A stretch of DNA of 64,000 nucleotides, taken from positions 372,001 through 436,000 of the forward strand of contig CAVOXT010000006.1 of assembly GCA_963700495.1 (NCBI GenBank), written 5' to 3'. The notes below the pieces were generated by a model. That model did not search any database and was not told the origin of the DNA. It saw only the letters and a list, made by a program, of their open reading frames with translations. Made by a program: the position numbers and the translations under genes. How positions within the stretch are numbered: the first letter of the stretch is position 1; each line of letters opens with the position of its first letter. The stretch comes from JACCTU01 sp963700495. GTDB taxonomy: Bacteria > Actinomycetota > Thermoleophilia > Gaiellales > Gaiellaceae. Of the stretch, positions 6,716 through 16,265 are shown piece after piece.

Positions 6716-8689
6716 CTAGCCGGTCTGTGCGCCGGGCACGATCATGTAGTCGGCGGCGTTGTCCGCTGACGAGTAGGCCTGGCCGGCGACGAGCGAGCCG
6801 AGCGGGGGCCACGTGTAGTACGTCGGCCAGCCGTTCGGGGCCGACGGCAGATCAACCACGTTGCAGATGATCGGGCCGCTCAGGTGGAAGTTCTCGTGCA
6901 CCATGCAGTCGCCGACGGCGTAGATGATCCCCTGGAGGCCCGAGGGAGTTGACTGCGCCTGCGTGCCGCCCTGATCGAACTCGGACCACCCGCCGGCCAG
7001 CACGGTCATCATGTTCTGGGACGGATCCCAGTTCGCCATCCCGCCGGTCACGCAGCTCGTCGTCCCCGTACCGCCTGCGCAGACGAGCTCATCGAACTCG
7101 ATGTCCCCCGCTGCGTAGATGATCCCGCGGCCCTGATAGTGGACGATCTGGCCGTCGTCGTCGAAACGGAAGTCACCGTCGACGAAGATCGTGCCGGTGA
7201 TCTTCAGCACATGCGTGACGTGGTTCCACGAGAGCTCACCGACGAGGTTGCTGCCCGCGTCGAGAACCTGGCAGGTGTAGCTCGAGCCCGTTGGGGTCAC
7301 CTCGGCCGACCCGGTCAGGCTGTTGTTGTAGGTCGAGTTGTTGTCGAAGCCCCCCGGGAAGCTGCCGACCGTGCAGTTGTGCATCGGGCCCGGCTGCGCG
7401 TTCTGGTACCAGAAGGCCATGTCGATTCCGGGCTTCGAGAGGCCGGTCGGGACCGCGTCGTTCGTCACGGCGTACACCTTGTCGGTGTTCGTGCAGGGCT
7501 TGTTGGCGGTCTGCGCGTCGTACTGGCACCTGTCGAAGATGTGCGCCTGGAGGATGGGGGTGGCGACCGTCCCGATCGACGCCGTAAGGATCGGCTGGTA
7601 CGTGACGGTGACCTCGATGTAGTCGACTGAGGCCGTCCTGGCCGAGCCGTTGTCGCTGTCGACTTTGAGGCGGACGCCGAAGTTCGAGGCGTTGATCTGC
7701 GCCGGCGTCCACGTCGTACCCCAGAGGTCGCTCGTGGTGCCGTAGTTCCTGTCGGTGTCGGTAGTGGGCCAGTAGGTGGCCGAGGCGTGGTCGGTACCCG
7801 CCTGGGCCCCGGCCTTCAGCAGGTACACGTCGTCGTCCTTGAGTGCGCTCGCGAGGCTCGCGTTGCGTTCGATCGTCACCTCGACGCCGATGATGTTCGC
7901 AGTCGCAGGAATCGCGAAGCCGAAGCCCGTCGCATCGAGGTTCGTGCTCTGGAGGTTCGCGGGAACGCTGTAGGTGGCGCGCGCGTTGTTGCTGGAGCCG
8001 ACGTTCGTGGGAGTCGTCCAGGTCGTGCCTGCTCCGGTACCTGCAGGGCGGACGGCCGTGCTCGTCGTGCGGGTCATGAAGACGTCGTCGCCGACCTCGA
8101 CGGTGGTCTGGTCGCCGGTGATCTTGCCGCTCCCCTTGAGGCAGATGTCGCCGCGGCTCGCGATCGGTGTCGGGATCGTCACGTCCTCGATCGTCATGCA
8201 GGTGGTCGTGCTGTCGTGGTACATCCGGCTCCACGCGCCGACGGTGGCACCGGAGTTGAGGCCGACAACCGTCGCAGCCCGCGTCAGTTTCCGCGTCACG
8301 GCCGAGGCCGACACGCCGGTGGGGTTGCGCACGATCCCCTTGGCCGAGATCGTCCAGGTGTAGGTCGGCGAGTTGTAGGTGCCCGAGTACTCGACCGTGC
8401 CGCCTTCGATCGTGACGGTGAAGGGCTGGATCCCGGCCAGTGACGTGTTCGAGTCGAGCAGCGTCGAGGTCTTGGGATCGACCGCCTGGTTGAGCACCGA
8501 GAAGGCGTTGGCGATCCCGGCCTCGGCGAGCGCGTAGGCCGTCTGGTCGGCCGAGCTCCGCGACGCGTTGCCCGAGTTGTGCGTAGAGAACTCGATCACC
8601 GTGACGGTGCTGAGGGAGAGCACGGCAAGGATCCCGAGTGCCATGGGCAGGACCATTCCTCGCTCGTTTGAAGGCCGCAGGAGACGCAT
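6716..8689 (-). CDS. PilX-like pilus-associated protein
   Basis: 657 residues from ATG 8689. Other in-frame starts exist upstream (for example 8740, nearly abutting the previous stop), but this one gives a class III-like leader, RPSNERG/MVLPMALGILAVLS, followed by a hydrophobic helix. The +5 Glu of true pilins is missing, as is common in PilX/GspK-like proteins. The large extracytoplasmic part is Thr/Ser/Asn-rich and beta-rich, with repeated immunoglobulin-like stretches (SVDYIEVTVTYQP), and ends near a GDIEFDELVCAGGTG region. It probably caps or initiates the pilus, or acts as an adhesin. It follows the minor pilin gene in the same operon and ends just before the pilD promoter. Confidence 0.75.
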   Translation of the reverse strand: MRLLRPSNERGMVLPMALGILAVLSLSTVTVIEFSTHNSGNASRSSADQTAYALAEAGIANAFSVLNQAVDPKTSTLLDSNTSLAGIQPFTVTIEGGTVEYSGTYNSPTYTWTISAKGIVRNPTGVSASAVTRKLTRAATVVGLNSGATVGAWSRMYHDSTTTCMTIEDVTIPTPIASRGDICLKGSGKITGDQTTVEVGDDVFMTRTTSTAVRPAGTGAGTTWTTPTNVGSSNNARATYSVPANLQSTNLDATGFGFAIPATANIIGVEVTIERNASLASALKDDDVYLLKAGAQAGTDHASATYWPTTDTDRNYGTTSDLWGTTWTPAQINASNFGVRLKVDSDNGSARTASVDYIEVTVTYQPILTASIGTVATPILQAHIFDRCQYDAQTANKPCTNTDKVYAVTNDAVPTGLSKPGIDMAFWYQNAQPGPMHNCTVGSFPGGFDNNSTYNNSLTGSAEVTPTGSSYTCQVLDAGSNLVGELSWNHVTHVLKITGTIFVDGDFRFDDDGQIVHYQGRGIIYAAGDIEFDELVCAGGTGTTSCVTGGMANWDPSQNMMTVLAGGWSEFDQGGTQAQSTPSGLQGIIYAVGDCMVHENFHLSGPIICNVVDLPSAPNGWPTYYTWPPLGSLVAGQAYSSADNAADYMIVPGAQTG

Positions 8690-8745
8690 AAAGAGACTTC
8701 CCAAGGATCGGCGGGGACGCCCGTGCGCCCCATCCCTCATTCGGT

Positions 8746-9349
8746 TCAGGGTGCGGTCGGACACGCTGTCAGCGACCCTCCGCTCCCGGTTCTGGTGCTG
8801 TTCCTGAGCACGATCTGGTCGCACAGGGCGTATGCGGGCGTCGCGTCCCCCACCTTCGCGTCGACCGGCAGCCGGACGCGGAGCCGCGCGAGGCTCGTGA
8901 GGCCCGACGGCGAGTACTGGAAGATGTTCGCAACCGTCAGGTAGTCGGCCCACTTGACCGAGCCCGTCGCGTTGCAGGTCGCCCCCGCCTTGCGGTAGAG
9001 ACCCCAGCGGGTCGTGGAACCGACGGCCTGAACGGTGCACCAGCTCACCGAGCCCGTGCCCGTCGGGCAGCCGGCCGGGAGCGTGAGCGTCACGACGGGC
9101 TGCTCACCGGTGGCGGGTGTCGTCGCCGCGGAGGTCGCGCAGTGGGCCTCGCGGCGAATCTTGTCCAGAGCCAGGCGGGCCGTCTGCTGCGCTTGGAAGC
9201 GTCGGTTCATGTCGAGCTCCGAGGTCGAGCCCTCGCACGAACAGGGACGTCAGCCCGGTCATGACCACGGTCATGATCACCAGCACGGTCAGCATCTCGA
9301 CCAGGGAGTACCCGTGCTGCCCGCGCACGCTCACGGCGCGCCGGCTCAA
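8746..9349 (-). CDS. Minor prepilin, PilW/PilV-like (one frameshift)
   Basis: The start is TTG 9349, overlapping the TGA of the upstream PASTA gene (TTGA), so translation is coupled; a GTG six codons further on is possible. The leader reads SVRGQHG/YSLVEMLTVLVI, with Glu at +5, a true class III prepilin site. After about 40 residues the frame breaks near 9226 (an apparent extra C). The rest (FQAQQTARLALDKIRREAHC and on) continues to 8746 as a beta-rich pseudopilin-like domain with several Cys. The combined length is about 200 residues, normal for PilW-type minor pilins, which prime assembly and sit at the tip. Confidence 0.85.
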
Positions 9350-10179
9350 CGGCTCTTGGCGGCGACGCGGGACAGTGCGGAGCGGGCGACGGACTCACTC
9401 TTGGAGCCGATCCCCCAGATCTTGCTCGCGCGGCGGTCGACGGCGATCAGGAGCTGCAGCGCCTCGGATCCGCGCGACCAGCCGAACTCCGCGCCCGTGA
9501 CGATCCATGCGTGCTGATAGAGGAAGTGGTTGAGGGCTGCCGGCGTCGGGTCCGGATGCGCCGAGACGTAGCGGTTGAGGAGGCGCGCACGGTCGGGCAG
9601 CGCCATCTCGTCGAGCGGCTCGGCAGGTGCCCCGGGAACGGCGAACGCGGGCGTTCGCTTCGCGCTCGGCTTGGCCGTCGTCTTCGCGGGCTTCGCCTTC
9701 GCGGGCTTCGGCGCGGCGGGCTGCTCGGTCTTGGGCTTCGCAGCCGGCGCCTTGTGCTCGGCCCCGGCGACCCTCAGCCTCGTACCGCCGTAGGGCGCCG
9801 CGTTCTCGGGCGATCCCTTCTGGCTGTAACCCGAGTTTGTCGCGAGGGTCACGCGGACGGCCGGTGAGCCGTTGTCCACGACTCGTACGCCCGGCTCGGG
9901 GTACTGCGACACGACGGTGTTGGCCGCAAAGCCCTTGATCGGACCGGCCACCGCCCAGCCAAATCCTGCATCCTCGAGCGTGCCCTTCGCGAAGACGAAC
10001 GCCTGGCGGCGAACGTCGGGCACGACGAGCACCGAGGGAACCGAGGCCGCCGCCGGCTGGGCCGGCGTGTCCGGTGTGGTCAGTTGTGTGTTCGCCGCGT
10101 ACGTCAGGGTCGCCGTCCCGAGGAGGGCGAGTAGGGGCAGCGCGACGAAGCGCGGCAGCAGTGACGCCAGTCCGGCCAT
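9346..10179 (-). CDS. Secreted/anchored PASTA-domain protein of the pilus operon
   Basis: 277 residues from ATG 10179. An N-terminal signal or anchor (ALPLLALLGTATLTYAA) is followed by a PASTA-type domain (residues 48-110: VPDVRRQAFVFAKGTLEDAG, then VVSQYPEPGVRV). Then comes a Lys/Pro/Ala linker (KPAKAKPAKTTAKPSAKRT). The C-terminal 90-residue helical region is of unknown family (RYVSAHPDPTPAALNHFLYQ). PASTA domains bind muropeptides or peptidoglycan, so the protein may anchor the pilus machine to the wall; that role is inferred. It is the first gene of the operon with the minor prepilin, the PilX-like protein and probably pilD. Confidence 0.78.
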   Translation of the reverse strand: MAGLASLLPRFVALPLLALLGTATLTYAANTQLTTPDTPAQPAAASVPSVLVVPDVRRQAFVFAKGTLEDAGFGWAVAGPIKGFAANTVVSQYPEPGVRVVDNGSPAVRVTLATNSGYSQKGSPENAAPYGGTRLRVAGAEHKAPAAKPKTEQPAAPKPAKAKPAKTTAKPSAKRTPAFAVPGAPAEPLDEMALPDRARLLNRYVSAHPDPTPAALNHFLYQHAWIVTGAEFGWSRGSEALQLLIAVDRRASKIWGIGSKSESVARSALSRVAAKSR

Positions 10180-10186
10180 ACCCCTC

Positions 10187-10214
10187 AGATCGGCAGAAAC
10201 GCGCTCGGAGTTGA
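10187..10214 (-). promoter_or_regulatory. Sigma-28-like promoter of the PASTA/minor pilin operon
   Basis: Minus strand: TCAAC, 15 nt, GCCGATCT, ending 7 nt before the ATG of the PASTA gene. It lies in the 40-bp gap after the murein hydrolase gene. Confidence 0.55.
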
Positions 10215-10219
10215 GCGCC

Positions 10220-11635
10220 CTAGCGGTTGAAGAGAACGACGCCGGCTTCGTCTTCAACCGCGAAGACGTCCCTCGAACGAGGGGCCGCCGGCGCGGCCAG
10301 CGGGGGTGCCTCGCCGTCCCAGCGGAACGCGGTTCCGGCGAAGGACTGGAACCACGCCTGCTGCTGCGGGTAGGCCGTCGCAGGCTTGAGCCCGAGGTGT
10401 AGGTGCGGACCGGTCGCGTGCCCCGTCGACCCGACGAGACCGACCGGCGAGCCGGCGGCGAGGCTCGCACCCTCGACGACCGACGACTCGCGATAGGAGA
10501 GGTGACAGTACACCCAGGTGAGCCCGTCGTTCGTGGTCATCGTGAAGCCGATCCCGCAGAGCTCGTCGTAGTCCCAGACCCTGGCGACGACGCCGTCGGC
10601 GAGCGCGTAGACCGGCGAGCCTTCGGGCGCGCCGATGTCCGCGGCCGGGTAGTCGTGATGGGTCGCGCCGACATGGACGACACTGGGGCCGCCGCCGACG
10701 GGAAACACGTAGTCGCCCGAATAGGACGGCGAGGCCAGGAGCGTGCCAGCGGCGGGCGAGAACGAGGCCGCCGTCGAGCGCTCGCGCGCCGCGGCGAGCG
10801 CCGTCTCGGCGTCGGCGAGCGCGGCACGAAGGTCGTCGACCTGCAGGCTCGCGGCCGCGTGCTCCACACCGGCCAGGGTGGCCCGCTTCTGCGCCGCAAG
10901 CCGGTCGGAAAACAGCTTCTGCCGGTCGACGGCGGCGAGGAGCTTCGCCTCGATCCGGCCGAGCCGCTGGTCTTCCTTCAGCGCCTTCCTCAGCGACTCG
11001 TTGACCTGGACGATCGCGAGCTGTGCGCCGTGCAACTCCTGCTGGAAGTTGTCGTAGGCGAGTGCCGTCTCGCCCCCGCCCTGGCCGAAGACGTTCGCGA
11101 GCTCGAGAACGTTGTCGACGTACCAGTCCGCATGGTTGTAGGCGAAGATCCCGCGCCGGAGGTCGTAGGTGCCGCCTGCCGCCGCGAGATAGCGCGCCGC
11201 GGAGTAGACGCCGTCCTCGGGATCCCACGGGTCGGCGACGTTGTCGCCGTCGCCGTCGGTGCCCCAGCGGAGCCAGGTGTCGGGCATGAACTGCATCCAG
11301 CCCACCGCACCCGCCGAGCTCGGCCCCATGTTCCGGCCGAAGTTCGACTCGATCTTGTTGATCGCCGCGAGGACCTGCCACGGGATCCCGTAGGCGGCAC
11401 CGGCGCGGCGCCAGAGCGCATCGAGCTCCGGGTACGAGATGGTCGCCTGCGAAGCGGTGTATTCCGTCCAGGCTGCCGGCAGCATCACGGATCCGGGTGT
11501 GTTGGGCGTCTCGGCGCTCGGCAGAACGACCGGAGCCACCGGAGCCGCGGCGGACTCCACCGCGAAGACATCGGCGCGGGCGGTGCCTCCCGTCACGACG
11601 ATGACGAGCGTAGAAATAAGGAGTAGCCGTTTCAT
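10220..11635 (-). CDS. Bifunctional murein hydrolase: lytic transglycosylase plus M23 peptidase
   Basis: 471 residues. A signal peptide (MKRLLLISTLVIVVTGGTARA) is followed by an SLT-type lytic transglycosylase domain (residues 75-190) with the catalytic Glu in NKIESNFG and GAVGWMQFMPDTW. Residues 195-290 are a coiled-coil region. The M23/LytM endopeptidase domain (315-430) has the zinc ligands in HHDYPAADIG and GPHLHLGL. It could open the cell wall for pilus passage. The start overlaps the stop of the second pilT by 4 bp (ATGA), so a pilus motor and a wall-cutting enzyme are translationally coupled. Two lytic activities in one chain is unusual but known in actinobacteria. Confidence 0.88.
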   Translation of the reverse strand: MKRLLLISTLVIVVTGGTARADVFAVESAAAPVAPVVLPSAETPNTPGSVMLPAAWTEYTASQATISYPELDALWRRAGAAYGIPWQVLAAINKIESNFGRNMGPSSAGAVGWMQFMPDTWLRWGTDGDGDNVADPWDPEDGVYSAARYLAAAGGTYDLRRGIFAYNHADWYVDNVLELANVFGQGGGETALAYDNFQQELHGAQLAIVQVNESLRKALKEDQRLGRIEAKLLAAVDRQKLFSDRLAAQKRATLAGVEHAAASLQVDDLRAALADAETALAAARERSTAASFSPAAGTLLASPSYSGDYVFPVGGGPSVVHVGATHHDYPAADIGAPEGSPVYALADGVVARVWDYDELCGIGFTMTTNDGLTWVYCHLSYRESSVVEGASLAAGSPVGLVGSTGHATGPHLHLGLKPATAYPQQQAWFQSFAGTAFRWDGEAPPLAAPAAPRSRDVFAVEDEAGVVLFNR

Positions 11636-12799
11636 CCGTCGAGCTGGACGACGCGAAGCTCGGGGATCCCGAGCTCCTCGATCGCGGCGCGTTCGGCGTC
11701 CTCGGTCTTGCGCACGTCGGCCGTCTGCTGCTTCTTGGCCCGTTCGAGTGCGACGAGGAAGTCGTGGCGGTTCGTCGAGGCGTTCGCAGCGACCTCGCCC
11801 TCGATGGTGCCCGCCAGCACGAGCTCGATCAGCGCCGTGCGAAAGGTCTGCATGTCGAAGAACGAGCCCTCGTCGATCGCTTCCTCGATCCCCTCGACCT
11901 TGTTGTCACGGATCAGTTCGGCGATGCGGACGTTGTTGATCATCACCTCGACCGCAGCCACTCGGCCGCCCTCGATGCGCGGAAGGAGCCGCTGGCTGAC
12001 CACGCCGCGGAGGACTCCCGCGAGAACCGAGCGAATCTGCTGCTGCTTCCCGTCGGGGAAGAACTCGATCATGCGCCCCACCGTCTCCGAGGCATCAACG
12101 GTGTGGAGCGTGGAGAGCACGAGGTGGCCGGATTCGGCCGCCTGGAGCGCGGTCTGCGCCGTCTCGGCGTCGCGAAGCTCGCCGATCAGGATCACGTCCG
12201 GGTCCTGCCGGAGCGCTCGCCGAAGTGCCTGGCCGAACGACTCGGTGTCGAGCCCGATCTCGCGCTGGTTGACGATGCAGTTCACGTCCGGGTGCAGCAC
12301 CTCGATCGGGTCCTCGATCGTGACGATGTGCTGCTGCCTGCGTCCGGTTGATCTCGCCGATCATGGCGGCGAGGGTCGTCGTCTTGCCGGAGCCCGTGGC
12401 GCCGGTGACGAGAATCAGCCCTCGGTGCTCGTGCGTGAGCCGCTCGATCCCGGGCGGAAGGTGGAGGTCGGCGAACGTCGGAACGCGCCGCGGGATGACG
12501 CGGAGCGCGAAGGAGATCGAGCCGCGCTGGCGGTACGCGTTCACTCGAATCCGAGGCAGTTCGCCCGACTGGTAGGCGACGTCGAGGTCGCCTGTGTCGT
12601 GGAAGGCCTGAAGCCGCGAGGGGGCGCTCATGCCGACGATCTCCACCCCTGCTGTGAGCTCGGGGAGCGTCAGCGGCGGGAAGCCCTCCATCGGGCTGAG
12701 CGAGCCGTCCAGCCGCACCATCGGCGGCTGACCTTCTTTCAAGTGGATGTCGGTCGCGCCCAGTTCGACGGCACGCCGGAGGATGGCGTCGAGGTCCAT
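11632..12799 (-). CDS. PilT-family ATPase, second copy (one frameshift)
   Basis: Start ATG 12799 (MDLDAILRRAVELGATDIHL), chosen because the -10 box of the promoter ends 7 nt upstream, giving a leaderless message. The first half runs to about 12345 with Walker A (GATGSGKTT). There an apparent single-base insertion (after EINRT) moves the frame, and the second half continues with TIEDPIEVLHPD, the Asp box, DPDVILIGELRD and GHLVLSTLHT. The AIRNLIRE motif is degenerate (RIAELIRDNK), so it is probably a PilU-like accessory motor. The C-terminal tail of about 50 residues is charged. It is coupled to the murein hydrolase gene. Confidence 0.87.
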
Positions 12800-12806
12800 A
12801 CAGCCG

Positions 12807-12834
12807 TTGTCGGCAGCCGCAGACACGCTCTTGA
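12807..12834 (-). promoter_or_regulatory. Sigma-28-like promoter of the second pilT operon
   Basis: Minus strand: TCAAG, 15 nt, GCCGACAA, then 7 nt to the ATG at 12799. It diverges from tRNA-Tyr, which starts at 12860 on the other strand. Confidence 0.55.
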
Positions 12835-12859
12835 GCCGGGCTAGAATGGCCGTCCTCCC

Positions 12860-12941
12860 GGGGGTGTGCCCGAGTGGCCAAAGGGAACGGGCTGTAAACC
12901 CGTCGGCTCAGCCTACGGAGGTTCGAATCCTCCCGCCCCCA
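12860..12941 (+). tRNA. tRNA-Tyr (GTA)
   Basis: Type II tRNA. The acceptor stem GGGGGTG pairs with CGCCCCC (one T-G pair), discriminator A at 12941. The anticodon loop CTGTAAA gives GTA, a long variable arm follows, and the T-loop is TTCGAAT. CCA is not encoded. Confidence 0.93.
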
Positions 12942-12978
12942 TTCCGCCCGTCCGACTCAACGGTTGTATCGTCTGCGC

Positions 12979-13787
12979 GTGATCCCCGCGCCCCGCCCCT
13001 CGGCGCGTGACATGGCCACGAGCGCCGATGGGACGCGAATCGCGTGGCAGCGGTACGGCGGCGGCGAGCGGGCCATCCTGTTCGTGCCGACGTGGAACAT
13101 CGTCGATGCGCGCGTTGTCGGACATCAGGTCGCGGCCTTCGAGTCGCGCGCGACCATCGTCACCTACGACCCGCGAGGAGCGGGCGCGAGTGACCGGCCG
13201 GAGCGCGGCTACGACTTCCCACTCCATGCAGCCGATGCACTCGCAGTTCTTGAATCAAGCGGCATCGAGCACGCCGCGCTCGTCACCGCGTCCCGGGGAA
13301 TGAACGCCGCAGTGCTTCTCATCGCCGACTATCCGGAGCGATTCGACCGCCTTGCCGCGATCGCGCCCTATATGCAGCTCGAGGCCGAGCCCGCGCCGCC
13401 CAACCCCCGTTGGCTCGAGTCCCTACGAACCGACTGGCCCGGCTTCATCGTGCCGTTCATGCACAGCGTCTTCACCGAGCCGGACTCGGCCGATGTGATC
13501 GCCGAGATGATCGCGATCGGCCTCGAGGCCACACCGGAAGTCGCGGTCGCCAAGAGCTCGAGCTCGATTGGCGCCGGCCGGCTCGTCTGCTCGAGCGGGT
13601 CGTCTGCCCGACGCTCGTCGTCCACGGCGAAGCCGACGCTCCAGTGCCCGTCGCGCTCGCCGAGAGCATCGTCGCCGCGATGCCGAACGCGCGGCTCGAG
13701 CTGATCCGAGGCGGTGGACACCGCCCCGACATCCGCACCCCCGAGCTCGTCAACCCGATCTTGCTGGACTTCCTCCTCGACCCGTAG
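12979..13787 (+). CDS. Alpha/beta hydrolase (one frameshift)
   Basis: A soluble alpha/beta-hydrolase-fold protein of about 269 residues. Start GTG 12979, with a TGTATC -10 box ending 8 nt upstream (leaderless); ATG 13012 is the alternative. The N-terminal half has the oxyanion strand (AILFVPTW) and YDPRGAGASDRP. At the nucleophile elbow, where GxSxG is expected, it reads TASRGMN, so the elbow is atypical. Near 13560 the frame changes (a one-base loss or two-base gain). The C-terminal half (PTLVVHGEADAPVP and GGGHRPD) supplies the Asp and His of the triad. The substrate is unknown. It starts right behind tRNA-Tyr. Confidence 0.78.
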
Positions 13788-13947
13788 CGCTCCGCCTGAA
13801 CCGGCACCGCGTCCGCGAGATGATGAAGAGAGCTCTCCGCCACGGGGCCGAGGGTCCGGCCGTGACTCGGTTAGGGTTCGGGCCCCTAGGTCGGGTAATC
13901 AGGTCCGCCCTTCAGTCCCATCGCGAAACGCGGAAAGGCGCAACCAC

Positions 13948-14223
13948 ATGGCTCTCGGCTTCTACTTCACGCCCAGCTCGTTCACCCCGTCGACCTACGA
14001 CGACGCGATCGCCCGGCTCGAAGCGGCCGGTGCCGGAGCCCCAGCCGGCAGGCTCTACCACGTCGCCCTCGAGACCGACGGCAAGATCCAGGTGTTCGAC
14101 GTCTGGGACTCGCAGGAGTCATTCGAGGCCTTCGGGGCGACATTGCTGCCGATCATGGCGGAGCTCGGCGCCGATCCCGGCCAGCCGCAAGTCTCCCCGG
14201 TGCACAACATCATCGTGGGCTGA
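13948..14223 (+). CDS. Small ABM-like (dimeric alpha/beta barrel) protein
   Basis: 91 residues from ATG 13948. The pattern of a strand at each end with YHVALETDGKIQVFDVWDSQ in the middle resembles antibiotic-biosynthesis-monooxygenase/EthD-like small barrels, which act as dimers on small substrates or bind haem. No catalytic residue can be assigned. It has no signal peptide. It is convergent with a similar small barrel protein at 14244, a possible functional pair. Confidence 0.68.
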   Translation: MALGFYFTPSSFTPSTYDDAIARLEAAGAGAPAGRLYHVALETDGKIQVFDVWDSQESFEAFGATLLPIMAELGADPGQPQVSPVHNIIVG

Positions 14224-14243
14224 GCCAGTCTCTCCCGCGCGAC

Positions 14244-14528
14244 TCAGCGTGAGTTGTCGACGAGCACGGGGATCTCGACGTACTCGATCGACGGTCGCAC
14301 GCCGTAGAGACCGGTCACCGCCTCGAGCAGTTCCTCCGAGAAGAACGCCCGAGCTGCGTCGCCCGAGTCCCAGACGTAGAAGTTGACCGCCTCGCGCTTC
14401 TCTCCGTCGACCGTGAAGAACTTGTTTCGAAGCCCCGGCATCCCCTCGAACCGCTCGCGCGCGTTCTCGGCGATGCTCGTGATCTTCGCGCGGTCGATCT
14501 CATCGTCGTACTGGAATCTCACAAACAC
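14244..14528 (-). CDS. Small ABM-like monooxygenase-fold protein
   Basis: 94 residues from GTG 14528 (VFVRFQYDDE). Longer in-frame extensions upstream run into the divergent ilvD region and are not credible. The sequence (FVRFQYDDEIDRAKITSIA, then VNFYVWDSGDAARAFF, then YVEIPVLVD) fits a YdhR/ABM-type dimeric barrel. It may be a quinol or polyketide monooxygenase, or only a structural homologue. Its start is 80 bp from the divergent dehydratase gene, which suggests a shared control region. Confidence 0.68.
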   Translation of the reverse strand: MFVRFQYDDEIDRAKITSIAENARERFEGMPGLRNKFFTVDGEKREAVNFYVWDSGDAARAFFSEELLEAVTGLYGVRPSIEYVEIPVLVDNSR

Positions 14529-14607
14529 TCCGACTATGCCGCCGCTCCTTCGCATTCCTCGACTGGACCGCGAGCCTGCGGCGCAGTCCGGGACTAGTAT
14601 CGACGAC

Positions 14608-16265
14608 GTGGCGCCGCAACTGGCGAACGCGGATCTCGTCTCCGATCCGCGCCGCGCGGGCGCCCGGGCGCATCTGCGCGCGATGGGGCTCTCCGAGCGC
14701 GACTGGGCCAAGCCGCTCGTCGGGATCGCGACGACGTGGACGGGGACGATGCCGTGCAACCTCGGCCAGCGCGAGCTCGCACGCCACGTCGCGACTGGAG
14801 TCAGGGAGGCCGGGGGCACACCGGTCGAGTTCAACACGATCGCGATCTCCGACAACCTGACGCAGGGCATGCCGGGGATGCGCGCGTCGCTCGTCAGCCG
14901 CGAGGTGATCGCCGACTCGATCGAGCTCGTCGGCCGAAGCCAGCCGTTCGACGGCCTGGTCTGCCTGGTGGGCTGCGACAAGACGGTGCCGGCGGCCGTG
15001 ATGGCGCTCGTCCGGCTCGACGTTCCGGCTCTCGTCCTCTACTCGGGCGCGATGGGAACGGGCTCGCACAAGGGTGCGCCGGTCACGATCCAGGACGTCT
15101 GGGAAGCCGTCGGCGCACACGAGGCCGGACAGCTCTCCGACGACGAGCTCGCAGCGCTCGAGCGGGACGCCTGCCCCGGCATCGGCGCCTGCACCGGGCA
15201 CTTCACCGCGAACACGATGGCGGTTGCGGTCGACTTTCTCGGCCTAGGCCCCGCCGGCCTCGGCGGAGTACCGGCTGCCGATCCCGCGAAGCCGGCGGCG
15301 GCCGTGGCGGCCGGACGGTTCGCGCTCGACGTGATCGCGCGCGGCGCCCGTCCGTCGTCGTTCGTCACGCGCGAAGGGCTCGAGAACGCGATCGTCGGCG
15401 TGACCGGGACCGGCGGCTCGACGAACGCCGTCATCCACCTGCTCGCGATCGCCGACGAGGCCGGCGTCGAGCTGACGCTCGACGACTTCGACCGGCTCTC
15501 GGCGTCCACCCCCGTCGTCACGAGCCTGACACCCGGCGGCCGCTACGTCGCCGGCGACCTGCACCGCGTGGGCGGCACGCCCACGGTGATGAAGCGCCTG
15601 CGGGAGCACCTGCACACGGCGGCACCGACGGTGGACGGACGCACGCTCGGGGAGATCGCCTCCTCCGCTGCCGAGCCCGACGGCGCCGTCGTTGCGCTGT
15701 TCGGAGCCCTTCAAGCCGCGCGGCGCGATGCACGTCCTGCACGGCAACCTCGCGCCCGACGGCGCGGTCCTCAAGCTCGCCGGGCACGAGCGCCTCGTCC
15801 ACCGCGGGCCGGCTCGGGTCTTCGAGTCCGAGTCCGCCTGCAAGGCCGCGGTCTACGACGGTCACGTCCAGCCGGGCGATGTCGTCGTCGTGCGGGGCGA
15901 GGGGCCTGCCGGCGCGCCGGGCATGCCCGAGATGCTGTCGATCACCTCCGCGATCGTCGGCCGAGGGCTCGGCGACTCAGTCGCGCTCGTCACCGACGGC
16001 CGCTTCAGCGGCGCGACGCGCGGGCTCGATGGTCGGCCACGTCTCGCCCGAGGCTGCGCACCGGGGCCCGATCGGGCTTCTGCGCGACGGAGATCTCGTC
16101 ACGATCGACGTGGACAACCGGCGGCTCGACGTCGAGCTTTCCGACGCAGAGTTCGCCGAGCGCGACGCGACCCGCACCGTGCCCGCGCCACGTGTCCTGC
16201 GCGGCGTCCTCGCGAAGTACGCGCGCAGCGTCTCGTCCGCGTCGCGCGGCGCGGTGACGCGTTGA
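14608..16265 (+). CDS. ilvD: IlvD/Edd family dehydratase (two frameshifts)
   Basis: An Fe-S dehydratase of about 552 residues. The start is GTG 14608, with TAGTAT ending 8 nt upstream, a leaderless arrangement. The cluster Cys are in GCDKTVPA and CPGIGACTGHFTANTM; GTGGSTNAVIHLLA and SEPFKPRGAMHVL are family hallmarks. The frame moves by one base near 15705 (an extra T in GTCGTTGCG) and again near 16028 (an extra G before ATGGTCGGC), and ends at 16265. Both joints restore conserved sequence, so assembly errors are likely. No other branched-chain gene is nearby and an SDR is coupled to it. A sugar-acid dehydratase role is therefore as likely as dihydroxy-acid dehydratase. Confidence 0.88.

Noticed and set aside
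6716..9040. A 774-residue start for the PilX-like protein at 9040
   Set aside because: The extra N-terminus lies over the minor pilin gene in another frame, and the class III leader starts at 8689.
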